A DNA stretch of 8,186 bases from Bacteroidales bacterium (GCA_031264975.1 JAISDH010000132.1:1-8186), one strand, 5' to 3'; shown: positions 1-6,704, numbered from the stretch's first letter. Notes: generated by a model from the sequence alone, not told the origin. Translations and numbers: made by a program.

Positions 1-85
1 CAAACGGGGCGAGTCCGAAAAGCCAAATGAATAGGAAAAACAATTTAATGTCTGTGAAAGGAATGGACGTAAAACAAATGTAAAC
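1..85 (+). other. Window edge: possible 3' end of an upstream gene
   Basis: All three plus frames are open from the edge for a short way. One stops at 28-30, one at 32-34, and the third stays open to a TAA at 81-83, only 2 nt before the ATG of the next gene. The last would fit the tail of an upstream operon member, but about 26 codons are too few to decide. No TAnnTTTG promoter box is visible here, so the gene at 86 is probably transcribed from a promoter outside the window. Confidence 0.25.
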
Positions 86-865
86 ATGAGAAAAACATTT
101 TGTATTATTATTTCGTGTATTTGTTTGAGCATGGGAGGTTTTGCTCAAATTTCAGAGGGGGCTACTAATTCTACGGTCATCCGTACAGGAAACCGACCGG
201 GAGCAGGTACTTTTGGTATATATGTGGGACCAAGTCTTAACGATATTTTAAATCTCGTAGACAAGAATATATCGTGGAGAGGCTTTCCGATAGTTAATTT
301 CAAATACTACCGTTCTTCTCAATTGGAATTTCGTCTTGGTATGCAATTTTACTCTATTTCTACCAAAACAAAAGGTACTGTATTTGCACCTGCCGGACCA
401 ACGCCTACTTATGATACCAAAAGTAAGGAAAGTTACAACAGAATTACCCCAGGCGTCGCCTATCATTTTTCTTCCAAGAACATTGTAGACGTTTATCTTG
501 GTGCATCTATCATTTTAGGATATGACATTGATATTATAAATTGGGCGTCATCCAGTGAAATTACCTTGATAAATAAGGTTAAACGAACATCGTTTGTCAT
601 GGGAGGAGAAGCATTTATCGGATTGCAATGTTTTGTGGCAGATTTACCTCTTGCGATTGGATTAGAGTACGGAATATCCGGGTTAGGCGAGTTTGGTCAA
701 AAGTACAAGCATGAAGTGGGAACAATTGATGGCGTTACCCAAACTTTTTATACAACCGACGGCGATGAAAATACAGGCGTCTATTCTAAACTAAAAAGCA
801 GCAAAGGAAATGTAGGAAATGATGTAAGACTTACTATCTCTTACTATTTTCATAACAATAAATAG
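86..865 (+). CDS. Secreted outer-membrane beta-barrel protein, unassigned
   Basis: The 259-residue product starts with a clear Sec signal peptide: Lys at 3, a hydrophobic core at about 5-17, and a likely cut before Q21 (GGFA-Q). The mature part is rich in Gly and aromatic residues, with alternating hydrophobic/polar strands such as GTFGIYVGPS near residue 41 and ISYYFHNNK at the end. This is the pattern of the small outer-membrane beta-barrels (OMP_b-brl/PorT-like) common in Bacteroidota. No catalytic motif is seen. It is followed after 7 nt by a lipoprotein gene, so the two are likely co-transcribed and may act at the same membrane. Usual barrels of this type are 180-260 residues, so it appears complete. 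The specific function is not recognised. Confidence 0.8.
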   Translation: MRKTFCIIISCICLSMGGFAQISEGATNSTVIRTGNRPGAGTFGIYVGPSLNDILNLVDKNISWRGFPIVNFKYYRSSQLEFRLGMQFYSISTKTKGTVFAPAGPTPTYDTKSKESYNRITPGVAYHFSSKNIVDVYLGASIILGYDIDIINWASSSEITLINKVKRTSFVMGGEAFIGLQCFVADLPLAIGLEYGISGLGEFGQKYKHEVGTIDGVTQTFYTTDGDENTGVYSKLKSSKGNVGNDVRLTISYYFHNNK

Positions 866-872
866 ATGAATA

Positions 873-1316
873 ATGAAAAAGAATATAGTAAAATTATTAT
901 CATTGGTAGCCTTGCTGTTTTTGAGTTCCTGCAATGGGCTATACCATTATAATAAAGTAAATACGACGTCTTTAAGTCCCGATCATGTCCGCTTAAACAT
1001 GGATATGGAAAACATAGAATTACTTGGACAGACAACAATATCGCTAACGTCAAGAACTTACTTTGGTATATTCAAAACAATAGATTCGGTAAATAATGTC
1101 AAATATGATTTTAGGGAAGTAAAGAAAGTGGATTTGGCTGGGAGGAACAGCATTTCCTTACCCAGAGATTTACAAAAAGCAGCCTACAAGGTAATAGAAG
1201 AATATCCCAACGCCGATTTCTATGTTCCTGTTTATACTCAAAAACAGGTTCGTCGCCTGTTTTTCGGAAAACAACAAACGAGAACGGCTGTTGTTAAGGC
1301 TTTTAAACTAAAATAG
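873..1316 (+). CDS. Small predicted lipoprotein, function unknown
   Basis: The 147-residue product has a lipoprotein signal: KK at 2-3, a leucine-rich core at 8-17, and lipobox LSSC with the lipidated Cys at 20. The mature protein is about 127 residues of mixed alpha/beta character. A helical stretch around residues 101-112 (DLQKAAYKVIEE) is followed by an aromatic strand (DFYVPVYT) and a basic C-terminus ending AFKLK. The start codon lies 7 nt after the stop of the beta-barrel gene, which indicates an operon. The pairing suggests an envelope complex or accessory role, but this is inference. I do not recognise the family with confidence. A perfect hairpin follows 18 nt after the stop. Confidence 0.78.
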   Translation: MKKNIVKLLSLVALLFLSSCNGLYHYNKVNTTSLSPDHVRLNMDMENIELLGQTTISLTSRTYFGIFKTIDSVNNVKYDFREVKKVDLAGRNSISLPRDLQKAAYKVIEEYPNADFYVPVYTQKQVRRLFFGKQQTRTAVVKAFKLK

Positions 1317-1334
1317 TCATTTGTGAATATAACG

Positions 1335-1379
1335 AACATGTTTCAATTTCTTGATTATAAAAAGAAATTGAAACATGTT
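1335..1379 (+). terminator. Perfect 18-bp stem-loop, terminator or operon-internal hairpin
   Basis: The left arm at 1335-1352 (AACATGTTTCAATTTCTT) is exactly complementary to the right arm at 1362-1379, with a 9-nt AT-rich loop. The right arm ends in TTT and is followed by TACTAATAC, a weak U-run. It lies 18 nt after the small lipoprotein stop and 17 nt before the next ATG. It could end transcription of the first two genes, cause partial read-through, or protect or process the message. No TAnnTTTG promoter is seen between the hairpin and the next gene. Confidence 0.6.
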
Positions 1380-1396
1380 TTACTAATACAAAGAAA

Positions 1397-2203
1397 ATGA
1401 AGCGAATATTCTTTTATACCATAGTAATGATGTTGATTTTTTGCGCGTGTAAACGCGATGACGCCTCTAAAGTAGTAATCATTATTTCGTCGGCAGATTC
1501 TCTTTCCAATCTTAAATCAGGAGATAAAGTTGCGTTCCGAATACATTCATTCGCCAATGAAGATGTGATAAGAAACATAACAGTAACAAGTTCTGATGTA
1601 CAAAATGGTCGAATGCTGGTTTTTGATACATTGATTAATGCCGAAAAATTTGATTATGATTATCTATATACTGTTCCTGATTATAATACAACAGTGCGAT
1701 TGACATTCGAGGCGTTTTCATCCGATAATACCTCTTCCTCTTCCATGTCTGCAATGCTCCGCATAATAGACAACAATGTTGTATTGCCATCTTTTGACGG
1801 AATTATTATGTATGCTGCAAACTCGAACAATAAAAACGGATTTAATATTAACAATGTGCAGACACTCTATTGTGAAACGACAAATTCTTCACAGATAGAT
1901 ATTTATGACTATTACGATACCCTTGTTGAACATACCGTATTATCGCGGGAATGGAGAAGTAAAACAGGGATATTATTTGCCCGGTTTAATGATTTTAATT
2001 TTGCGACAGCCACAAAGTTTGGCGTAATGAGTGCATTTGAGAATGCCGCCAAATATACATCCATTAAAAATTTGACCAATGGAGACATTATTCTTATTGG
2101 AGACAATAACAAAGCCTTAGGCGTCATTCAATTAACTGCCATTTATGATGAAGAAAATACGGCTAACGACAGGTATGTATTTAATTTCAAAAAGGTACAA
2201 TAA
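1397..2203 (+). CDS. Predicted lipoprotein, probably beta-sandwich, unassigned
   Basis: The 268-residue product begins with a lipoprotein signal. A basic N-terminus (KR at 2-3) and hydrophobic core are followed by IFCAC at 14-18, with Cys18 the best lipidation site (Cys16 is an alternative). The mature part starts KRDDASK and then reads as beta strands, for example SGDKVAFRIHSF near residue 42 and TVRLTFEAFSS near residue 100, suggestive of an Ig-like or other beta-sandwich domain. The second half is rich in Asn and aromatic residues. It lies 17 nt behind a strong hairpin and has no obvious promoter of its own, so it may be expressed by read-through from the barrel/lipoprotein pair. No enzyme motif is visible. 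The start is preceded by the A-rich stretch usual in Bacteroidota. Confidence 0.75.
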   Translation: MKRIFFYTIVMMLIFCACKRDDASKVVIIISSADSLSNLKSGDKVAFRIHSFANEDVIRNITVTSSDVQNGRMLVFDTLINAEKFDYDYLYTVPDYNTTVRLTFEAFSSDNTSSSSMSAMLRIIDNNVVLPSFDGIIMYAANSNNKNGFNINNVQTLYCETTNSSQIDIYDYYDTLVEHTVLSREWRSKTGILFARFNDFNFATATKFGVMSAFENAAKYTSIKNLTNGDIILIGDNNKALGVIQLTAIYDEENTANDRYVFNFKKVQ

Positions 2204-2232
2204 AAAAGAATCATAGGGAAATAAGATTTTGT

Positions 2233-2328
2233 GAAATTAAAAATAAAGAGGTGGACAGTAATCATGTTTTCCTCCGTTGGATGTAGTGTCTTTCGCTGTG
2301 TCCAAGTTAAAGCAAGTGTTCCCTCTTT
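2233..2328 (-). terminator. Candidate terminator of the rny-side transcript
   Basis: On the minus strand the stem AAAGAGG (2328-2322) pairs with CCTCTTT (2251-2245), with an inner pair TGGACA/TGTCCA directly adjacent on one side. The 3' arm is followed by ATTTTTAATTT, a U-rich tail. The loop is unusually long for an intrinsic terminator, so this could equally be the last domain of a structured RNA. Confidence 0.35.
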
Positions 2329-2389
2329 ACATTCAAAGCGGGAGCTTTGCATTTGAATCCGACGTAGTCAGAGACTACGCCGAGCCAGG

Positions 2390-2560
2390 GGATACTGGGA
2401 CAGCAGCAAAACCCTGTAGTCGATAGAAAAATACAAATCCCTTTGTAGCTTTAAAAACAAACAGAGCTTCTCTTAAAGGAATCGTAGGTACAAAATTTTT
2501 CTTCAGACTCGCTATGATTTACGCCTAAACACAGGGTTTTGCTCGTGTCCCCATTTCCCG
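2390..2560 (-). ncRNA. Candidate rod-shaped structured RNA or inverted-repeat element
   Basis: GGGACA (2397-2402) pairs with TGTCCC (2546-2551). After a 2x2 mismatch, AGCAAAACCCTGT (2405-2417) pairs perfectly with 2531-2543. Further shorter complementary pairs lie nested inside: AGAAAAAT with ATTTTTCT, then CTTTAA with TTAAAG. The result is a rod of about 155 nt. The strand is uncertain. Minus is preferred because a U-rich hairpin lies further downstream on that strand and rny reads into it, so it may be the rny 3' UTR. A decayed mobile or palindromic repeat is the main alternative. No known RNA family is recognised. Confidence 0.35.
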
Positions 2561-2618
2561 CCTCGTGGCTTGCCTGTTTTCCTTACCCTTATACTCTGCG
2601 TCCTATACTTTACCCTGA

Positions 2619-4169
2619 TTATTTAGCATAGTTAACTGCTCGTGTTTCCCGAATAACTGTAATTTTGATTTGTCCGGGATAAGTCATTTCATTTTGTATT
2701 TTCTTTGACAGATTAAACGAAAGTTGATTAACCTGTTCATCGTTTAATTTTTCAGCGCCGACAATAACTCTCAGTTCGCGACCTGCTTGAATGGCGTATG
2801 TTTTTACCACGCCGGGATAAGCAAGCGCCAATTCTTCCAAATCTTTCAGTCGTTTAGTATATGCCTCTACCACTTCGCGACGTGCGCCGGGACGTGCGCC
2901 GGAAATAGCATCGCAAGCCTGTACAATCGGAGTAATCAGATAAAGCATTTCTGTTTCATCATGATGAGCTGCAATGGCATTTATGATTTCCGGTTTTTCC
3001 TTGTATTTTTCTGCCAAAGAAGCGCCAAGTTCGGCATGTGGGAGGTCGGGTTCATTATCGGGAACTTTTCCGATGTCATGCAATAAACCTGCTCGTTTTG
3101 CCAATTTTGCATTCAACCCTAACTCTGCTGCCATTGTTGCTGAGAGCATTGCAACTTCTTTGGAATGTTGTAATAAATTCTGTCCATACGACGAACGATA
3201 TTTCATCTTTCCAACCAACCTGACTAATTCATGGTGCATGCCATGTATCCCCAAATCAATAGTTGTTCGTTTTCCCACTTCATTTATTTCCTGCTCTATC
3301 TGACGTTTTGTTTTTGCTACTATTTCTTCTATTCTTGCAGGATGAATGCGTCCGTCCGTTACAAGTTTACTGAGAGATAGGCGTGCTATTTCCCGTCTTA
3401 CGGGGTCAAAACTTGACAGAAGAATAGCATCGGGAGAATCGTCAATAATAATATCTACTCCCGTCATGGATTCCAGAGTACGAATATTTCTGCCTTCTCT
3501 GCCAATAATTCTTCCTTTGACTTCTTCGTTATCAATATTAAAAACAGAAACCGAATTTTCATGCGTATATTCAACAGCCGTACGCTGAATTGTTTTTATT
3601 ACTATCTTTTTAGCTTCCAAATTAGCCGACAGTTTGGCTTCATCTACAATATCTTTTATCAACAAAACAGCATCTGACTGTGCTTTTTCTTTTAAAGACT
3701 CCATTAATTCCTTTTTGGCTTCTTCCACTGAAAGAGATGAAATGTTTTCAAGTTGAGCTTGTATTTGTTTATAAGATTTATCAAGTTCTACTTGCTTCTT
3801 CTTAACGGTTCCCAACTGTGCCGTTAGCGATTGTTGCAATTGATTGACTTCATTTTGTTTTCGTTGTAAGGCTTCCTGTTTTTGCGAATGAGAAATTTCT
3901 TTCTGTTTTAATCGATTTTCCGTAATGGATATTGCCTTATTTTTTTCTACAACCGTCTTTTCGTGTTCGCTTTTTAATTGTAGAAATTTCTCTTTCGCCT
4001 GTAGAATCCGCTCTTTCTTGATTAATTCTGCTTCTTCATTTGCTTCTTTAAGAAGACGTTCACTTTTCTTACTTATTACTTTCCTTATAATTGTATAGGC
4101 AATTAAAATACCGACGCCTATCCCTACTGTTATTGCTATTAATGCTATTAATATATTTATATTGTTCAT
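2619..4169 (-). CDS. rny: Ribonuclease Y, membrane-anchored endoribonuclease
   Basis: RNase Y makes endonucleolytic cuts that start mRNA decay, working from the inner face of the cytoplasmic membrane. The 516-residue product matches the usual length of about 520. A single N-terminal transmembrane helix spans about 4-28, followed by a long charged coiled coil to about 200. A KH RNA-binding domain carries GRIIGREGRNIR at 219-230 (GxxG loop 223-226). The HD metal-dependent domain shows H335 (QHSKEVA), the signature H364-D365 (LLHDIGK) and HHDE at 402-405. The C-terminus ends in the conserved-looking YPGQIKITVIRETRAVNYAK. It lies directly behind the 6S RNA gene and zapA on the same strand. Its own start is ATG at 4169, which leaves the membrane helix intact. 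Confidence 0.97.
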   Translation of the reverse strand: MNNINILIALIAITVGIGVGILIAYTIIRKVISKKSERLLKEANEEAELIKKERILQAKEKFLQLKSEHEKTVVEKNKAISITENRLKQKEISHSQKQEALQRKQNEVNQLQQSLTAQLGTVKKKQVELDKSYKQIQAQLENISSLSVEEAKKELMESLKEKAQSDAVLLIKDIVDEAKLSANLEAKKIVIKTIQRTAVEYTHENSVSVFNIDNEEVKGRIIGREGRNIRTLESMTGVDIIIDDSPDAILLSSFDPVRREIARLSLSKLVTDGRIHPARIEEIVAKTKRQIEQEINEVGKRTTIDLGIHGMHHELVRLVGKMKYRSSYGQNLLQHSKEVAMLSATMAAELGLNAKLAKRAGLLHDIGKVPDNEPDLPHAELGASLAEKYKEKPEIINAIAAHHDETEMLYLITPIVQACDAISGARPGARREVVEAYTKRLKDLEELALAYPGVVKTYAIQAGRELRVIVGAEKLNDEQVNQLSFNLSKKIQNEMTYPGQIKITVIRETRAVNYAK

Positions 4170-4210
4170 TGTTGTTACTACTCACTTAATTATCATTTTT
4201 CAAAAAGATA

Positions 4211-4407
4211 AAAAAAATCCCGCCAAGCCAATAATAGGTCTACTTAAACTCCTTATTTACGTAGGTTTATAGACGCCGCAACTGAGCAAGGTTTCGGTGG
4301 GCAAAATGCCTGTCTTTTCAGAATCCGACCTCCTTTTTCAATCACGAGACGGCTACTCTAGTTTGTTACTGTTGAGTTTAACAAACGATATTGGTCTTGT
4401 GCGGGAT
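4211..4407 (-). ncRNA. ssrS: 6S RNA
   Basis: 6S RNA binds RNA polymerase holoenzyme by imitating an open promoter. Here the closing stem is clear: ATCCCGC at the 5' end (4407-4401) pairs with GCGGGAT at the 3' end. Then CAAG (4227-4224 on this strand pairs with 4399-4396) and TATTGG/CCAATA (4394-4389 with 4233-4228) extend it to 17 bp with two single-base bulges. A large internal bubble follows, formed by 4361-4388 and 4234-4269. Its 5' side can form a small hairpin (GTTTGTTA/TAACAAAC). An upper stem begins with TAGA/TCTA and GCCG/CGGC (4270-4278 with 4350-4360) and ends in a terminal loop. The closing stem runs straight into TTTTTTT, which serves as the terminator. About 190-197 nt is normal for 6S. 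In E. coli ssrS also lies next to zapA. A 7/8 -7 box TAGATTTA is at 4414-4407, so the RNA may be separately started or processed from the operon transcript. Confidence 0.85.
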
Positions 4408-4431
4408 AAATCTATACTAAAGAACGTTTGT

Positions 4432-4737
4432 CTATTGATTTGGTTCATCTAACACCAAATTAATGACTTCTTTTATTTTTCGTAAATTATTTTTCAAATC
4501 TGCATCTACAAATTTTTGTTTTTCTGTCAGATATATTTCATTCAAAGCAAAATTTATTACAGCATATCCTAATTGTACGAACCTGTCTGTTATATTATTT
4601 TTTTCAGCCAAGTTACGTGTATATTCCTGTATTCTTTTTTCAGCTTTATGATACATTTCTTCCTGACTTGCCAAAATAGATAATTTGAATGGCTGCTGTG
4701 CCACATACAGTGTAATGGATTTTCTTTCTTCAGCCAT
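4432..4737 (-). CDS. zapA: Cell division protein ZapA
   Basis: ZapA binds and cross-links FtsZ filaments, stabilising the Z ring at midcell. The 101-residue protein has the family plan. A short beta-rich N-terminal head (SITLYVAQQPFKLSI, about residues 7-21) is followed by a conserved helical segment with AEKRIQEYTRNLAEKN around 32-47. A C-terminal helix (RFVQLGYAVINFALNEIYL) leads into a charged coiled coil. Length agrees with the usual 90-110. It starts 14 nt after the stop of the coiled-coil gene upstream, so the two are co-transcribed. Its stop is about 25 nt before the 6S RNA. The assignment is firm; only a direct FtsZ-interaction test is lacking. Confidence 0.9.
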   Translation of the reverse strand: MAEERKSITLYVAQQPFKLSILASQEEMYHKAEKRIQEYTRNLAEKNNITDRFVQLGYAVINFALNEIYLTEKQKFVDADLKNNLRKIKEVINLVLDEPNQ

Positions 4738-4751
4738 GTTATTTTTTTTAT

Positions 4752-5039
4752 TTATTCATTTAACAATTTCATACAGAGGTCTATTTCCCGCACCAATTCA
4801 TTGATCTTCAATTTAACGTCTGTATATTTATTTTCTTCATTTATTTTTTCTCCCAACTTGTATTTAACAAGTTGTTCAGATTGTATTTTTATTTTTTCCT
4901 CTAACTTCGTTATTATCTCTTTGAGTTCTTTGTTTTTCTTCTTTAAAGTTTTATGTTCCTCTTTCAGTTGTCTATATTTTTCTGCCAAATGCAATACTTT
5001 ATTCTCAACCTCAAAGCTTAATAGTTTTAGTTCCTGCAT
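4752..5039 (-). CDS. Small coiled-coil protein, ZapB-like
   Basis: The 95-residue product is almost entirely predicted coiled coil. Heptad-like Leu/Ile/Val spacing runs from about residue 5 to 62, for example LAEKYRQLKEEHKTLKKKNK at 17-36. A short second helix is near the end (KINELVREIDLCMKLLNE). There is no signal peptide or membrane helix, so it is cytoplasmic. Its size and composition resemble ZapB, the coiled-coil partner of ZapA, and its place as first gene of a unit with zapA 14 nt behind supports a role in the divisome. Coiled coils give weak homology evidence, so the name ZapB is by analogy and context. The ATG at 5039 has a promoter about 35 nt upstream. Confidence 0.75.
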   Translation of the reverse strand: MQELKLLSFEVENKVLHLAEKYRQLKEEHKTLKKKNKELKEIITKLEEKIKIQSEQLVKYKLGEKINEENKYTDVKLKINELVREIDLCMKLLNE

Positions 5040-5074
5040 ATTGACAGTATTTTTTTATATAAAATCCAGTTCAG

Positions 5075-5107
5075 CAAAGGTACATTTTTTTTAGTAATAA
5101 TAATCAA
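5075..5107 (-). promoter_or_regulatory. Promoter of the zapB-like/zapA/6S/rny unit
   Basis: On the minus strand a perfect Bacteroidota -7 box TACCTTTG (5082-5075) is preceded by a TTG -33 element (5107-5105) with a 22-nt gap, inside the usual range. Transcription should start near 5069, giving a leader of about 30 nt before the ATG at 5039. It lies in the gap between the HAD phosphatase stop and the coiled-coil gene. Confidence 0.7.
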
Positions 5108-5124
5108 ATTTTGATTAAATAATT

Positions 5125-5727
5125 TCAACATTTCATATCAGTCTTACTATCAGGAAAATATTTTTGTTCAACCAAAATTACCTTCGCAAAATCATATAAT
5201 GACGGACAGATTAAATCGGCTTCGACGTTTTTCTTTTCCGAAGAAATATAAACGGTTTTCATTTCTACACTTTTCCCGAATAAAATATCGCTTATTGAAT
5301 CGCCTACCATGACTGATTTTGAGAAGTCAATTTTCGGAAAATCTTTTTTTGCTTGAATTGCCATACCCGGATTTGGTTTTCTCATCATATTATTTTCTTC
5401 CGCAAGAAAAGGGCTGTAATATATCTTGTCGAATTTTACAGAAAGCTGAAACTCCATATAATCATGAATATGATACAAATCGTCAACAGTCATCATTCCT
5501 TTTCCAATCCCTTGTTGATTTGTAACAATAAAAATATGTCCAAATATTTTTCTAAGAATGGCAATTGCTTCCGGAACATTATCCAAAAAACGAAACGATG
5601 ATACCTCTTGTATATATCCACCTATAATCCGTTCGTTAATAACGCCATCTCTATCCAAAAATAACGACCATGAAGTATCTATCTTCATCATAAAATCCGA
5701 CTGTCTCAACGATATTGCTTTAATCAT
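5125..5727 (-). CDS. HAD-superfamily phosphatase, GmhB/histidinol-phosphatase-like (HAD-IIIA)
   Basis: The 200-residue protein carries the full HAD catalytic set. Motif I is FLDRDGVINE with nucleophile D25 and acid/base D27. Motif II is TNQQG with T69. Motif III is RKPNPGM with K117. Motif IV is GDSISD with D143 and D147. The layout is that of D,D-heptose 1,7-bisphosphate phosphatase (GmhB) and histidinol-phosphate phosphatase. GmhB proteins usually hold a Cys/His zinc loop just before motif III. Here that stretch is short and has no Cys or His (YYSPFLAEENNMM, 103-115), so substrate cannot be named; heptose phosphate is one option. A promoter box sits only about 10 nt upstream of the first ATG, so translation may start at M13 or M14 (5691 or 5688), where the core domain begins. 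Either start keeps all motifs. Confidence 0.85.
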   Translation of the reverse strand: MIKAISLRQSDFMMKIDTSWSLFLDRDGVINERIIGGYIQEVSSFRFLDNVPEAIAILRKIFGHIFIVTNQQGIGKGMMTVDDLYHIHDYMEFQLSVKFDKIYYSPFLAEENNMMRKPNPGMAIQAKKDFPKIDFSKSVMVGDSISDILFGKSVEMKTVYISSEKKNVEADLICPSLYDFAKVILVEQKYFPDSKTDMKC

Positions 5728-5736
5728 TTTCTATTG

Positions 5737-5770
5737 CAAAATTATCTCAAAATAAAAAACCTCTTCCCAA
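5737..5770 (-). promoter_or_regulatory. Likely promoter of the HAD phosphatase gene
   Basis: The minus strand reads TAATTTTG (5744-5737), a perfect TAnnTTTG box, with a TTG at 5770-5768 after a 23-nt gap. The predicted start near 5731 leaves almost no leader before the ATG at 5727 but about 40 nt before the in-frame ATGs at 5691 and 5688, which favours an inner start codon. Confidence 0.5.
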
Positions 5771-5816
5771 CATAAAACGCTTTTGTTTTTATTCAACAAA
5801 ATTATTAATTCTTTTG

Positions 5817-5890
5817 TGACCATGGAGGGACTCAAACCCCCGACTTTCAGAACCGGAATCTGACGTTCTATTCAACTGAACTACATGGCC
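5817..5890 (-). tRNA. tRNA-Arg, anticodon CCG
   Basis: The 74-nt minus-strand sequence folds into a full cloverleaf. The acceptor stem is GGCCATG/CATGGTC (one G-U pair) with discriminator A. The D stem is GTTC/GAAC. The anticodon stem TCAGA/TCTGA holds loop TTCCGGT, giving anticodon CCG, which reads the Arg codon CGG. The T stem is GGGGG/CCCTC with one G-U pair around loop TTTGAGT. The 3' CCA is not encoded and must be added by nucleotidyltransferase. It starts 11 nt after the stop of the barrel gene. A 7/8 promoter box TATATTTT overlaps that stop (5911-5904). Confidence 0.95.
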
Positions 5891-5901
5891 ATTTTCCCTC
5901 A

Positions 5902-6648
5902 TTAAAATATAATTCCAAATTGAAACTCTATACGGTGTGCCTGTGCATGCACCTTTTGTTCACTTAACGTATTTTTATATTTTTTCCTAAACATATTATT
6001 AAACCCAAGGTCATATCCTATTCCGAATGTAGCTTTTGTATTATTTTGAATAATATATTCTCCCCCTAATACAATATATAAAGATTCTTTTAATATAGCT
6101 ATATTCTTGTAGTGATTGATTTTTTCAAATTTATCCACTGTTCCGTCCTGCTTCGTTACTTTATCATTGGATTTGGCTGAAACTGCAACCCCATGTTCCA
6201 GTCCCATAATTCCAAAGACAACAAACTTTCCTCCCCCAAAAGGATTGGTTTTTAATTTAATCGCTGTAGGGAGAGTTACATATATTGCATTAAAAACAGA
6301 ATTAATCGCAACAGAAGACATGATATCCATTTTATTCGTATTATTATTGAAAAACTTATAGTCATCAACATATTCCAGACCATAACGAATATGTCTTGCA
6401 TTTATTCCTGTTGAAAAATAATAATTGGAAGCCGTCTGCACCAAAGAAAGGTCTATATTAAGACCATAAACTCCACCCGCTTTAACGCCTGTTGTTTTAT
6501 AATTAGGCGTATTCGTTACACACCAATCAATAGTCGGTCCCGCAATAATACCTATCTCCACTCTACGGGGACGATTTACTTGCGCAAGCAACATATTGTT
6601 ACAAAAAAGATAGACTACAATAAAAATAGCAACATACTGTTTCCTCAT
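5902..6648 (-). CDS. Outer-membrane beta-barrel protein, PorT-like family
   Basis: The 248-residue product has a Sec signal peptide (Arg2, Lys3, hydrophobic core about 6-21, likely cut LLAQ/V near 22-24). The mature chain shows the pattern of Bacteroidota small beta-barrels: VEIGIIAGPTIDW near residue 30, repeated amphipathic strands such as YYFSTGINARHIRYGLEY, and a final strand RIEFQFGIIF ending in Phe, as expected for recognition by the BAM complex. Such proteins are grouped with the PorT/OMP_b-brl_2 families. Only true PorT orthologues act in type IX secretion, and that cannot be claimed here. It has its own -7 box upstream, and a tRNA-Arg gene follows 11 nt behind its stop, so the tRNA may lie in its read-through transcript. 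Confidence 0.75.
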   Translation of the reverse strand: MRKQYVAIFIVVYLFCNNMLLAQVNRPRRVEIGIIAGPTIDWCVTNTPNYKTTGVKAGGVYGLNIDLSLVQTASNYYFSTGINARHIRYGLEYVDDYKFFNNNTNKMDIMSSVAINSVFNAIYVTLPTAIKLKTNPFGGGKFVVFGIMGLEHGVAVSAKSNDKVTKQDGTVDKFEKINHYKNIAILKESLYIVLGGEYIIQNNTKATFGIGYDLGFNNMFRKKYKNTLSEQKVHAQAHRIEFQFGIIF

Positions 6649-6704
6649 AACGTCAATATTTTAAATTCATTAACTCAACTAACATCATTCTCATTACAAG
6701 AATG

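Larger units (their letters stand above)
2204..2618. other. 415-bp gap without a convincing gene, highly self-complementary
   Basis: This gap lies between the converging lipoprotein and rny genes. Four groups of inverted repeats fill most of it: 2245-2328, 2331-2358, 2363-2379 and 2397-2551. The first three are listed here: AAAGAGG/CCTCTTT enclosing TGGACA/TGTCCA; ATTCAAA/TTTGAAT enclosing CAAAGC/GCTTTG; and CGTAGTC-AGA-GACTACG. An open frame on the minus strand (2143-2352) runs through the repeats and antisense into the lipoprotein gene; I do not consider it coding. I find no tmRNA, RNase P or SRP RNA signature sequences here. Confidence 0.6.

Noticed and set aside
2143..2352. 69-codon minus-strand ORF, with an inner ATG preceded by GGAGG at good spacing
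   Set aside because: It overlaps the end of the lipoprotein gene in antisense, crosses three inverted repeats and ends in hydrophobic low-complexity sequence. Shine-Dalgarno sites are little used in this phylum, so the GGAGG is weak support.
2397..2551. Insertion sequence with terminal inverted repeats
   Set aside because: The arms are only about 110 nt apart with no transposase, and I see no target duplication outside them. A MITE-like element remains possible but cannot be shown from one copy.
2245..2618. RNase P RNA, tmRNA or SRP RNA behind rny
   Set aside because: I looked on both strands for GAGGAAAGTCC, the tRNA-like ends of tmRNA and the CCGGAAGGAAGCA SRP core and found none.
2787..3588. 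Plus-strand ORFs across the rny gene
   Set aside because: They are antisense shadows of a clearly conserved enzyme, with no signal of their own.
5902..6648. Type IX secretion protein PorT
   Set aside because: Only the general barrel pattern is visible and no other secretion-system gene is nearby, so a family-level call is all that can be supported.
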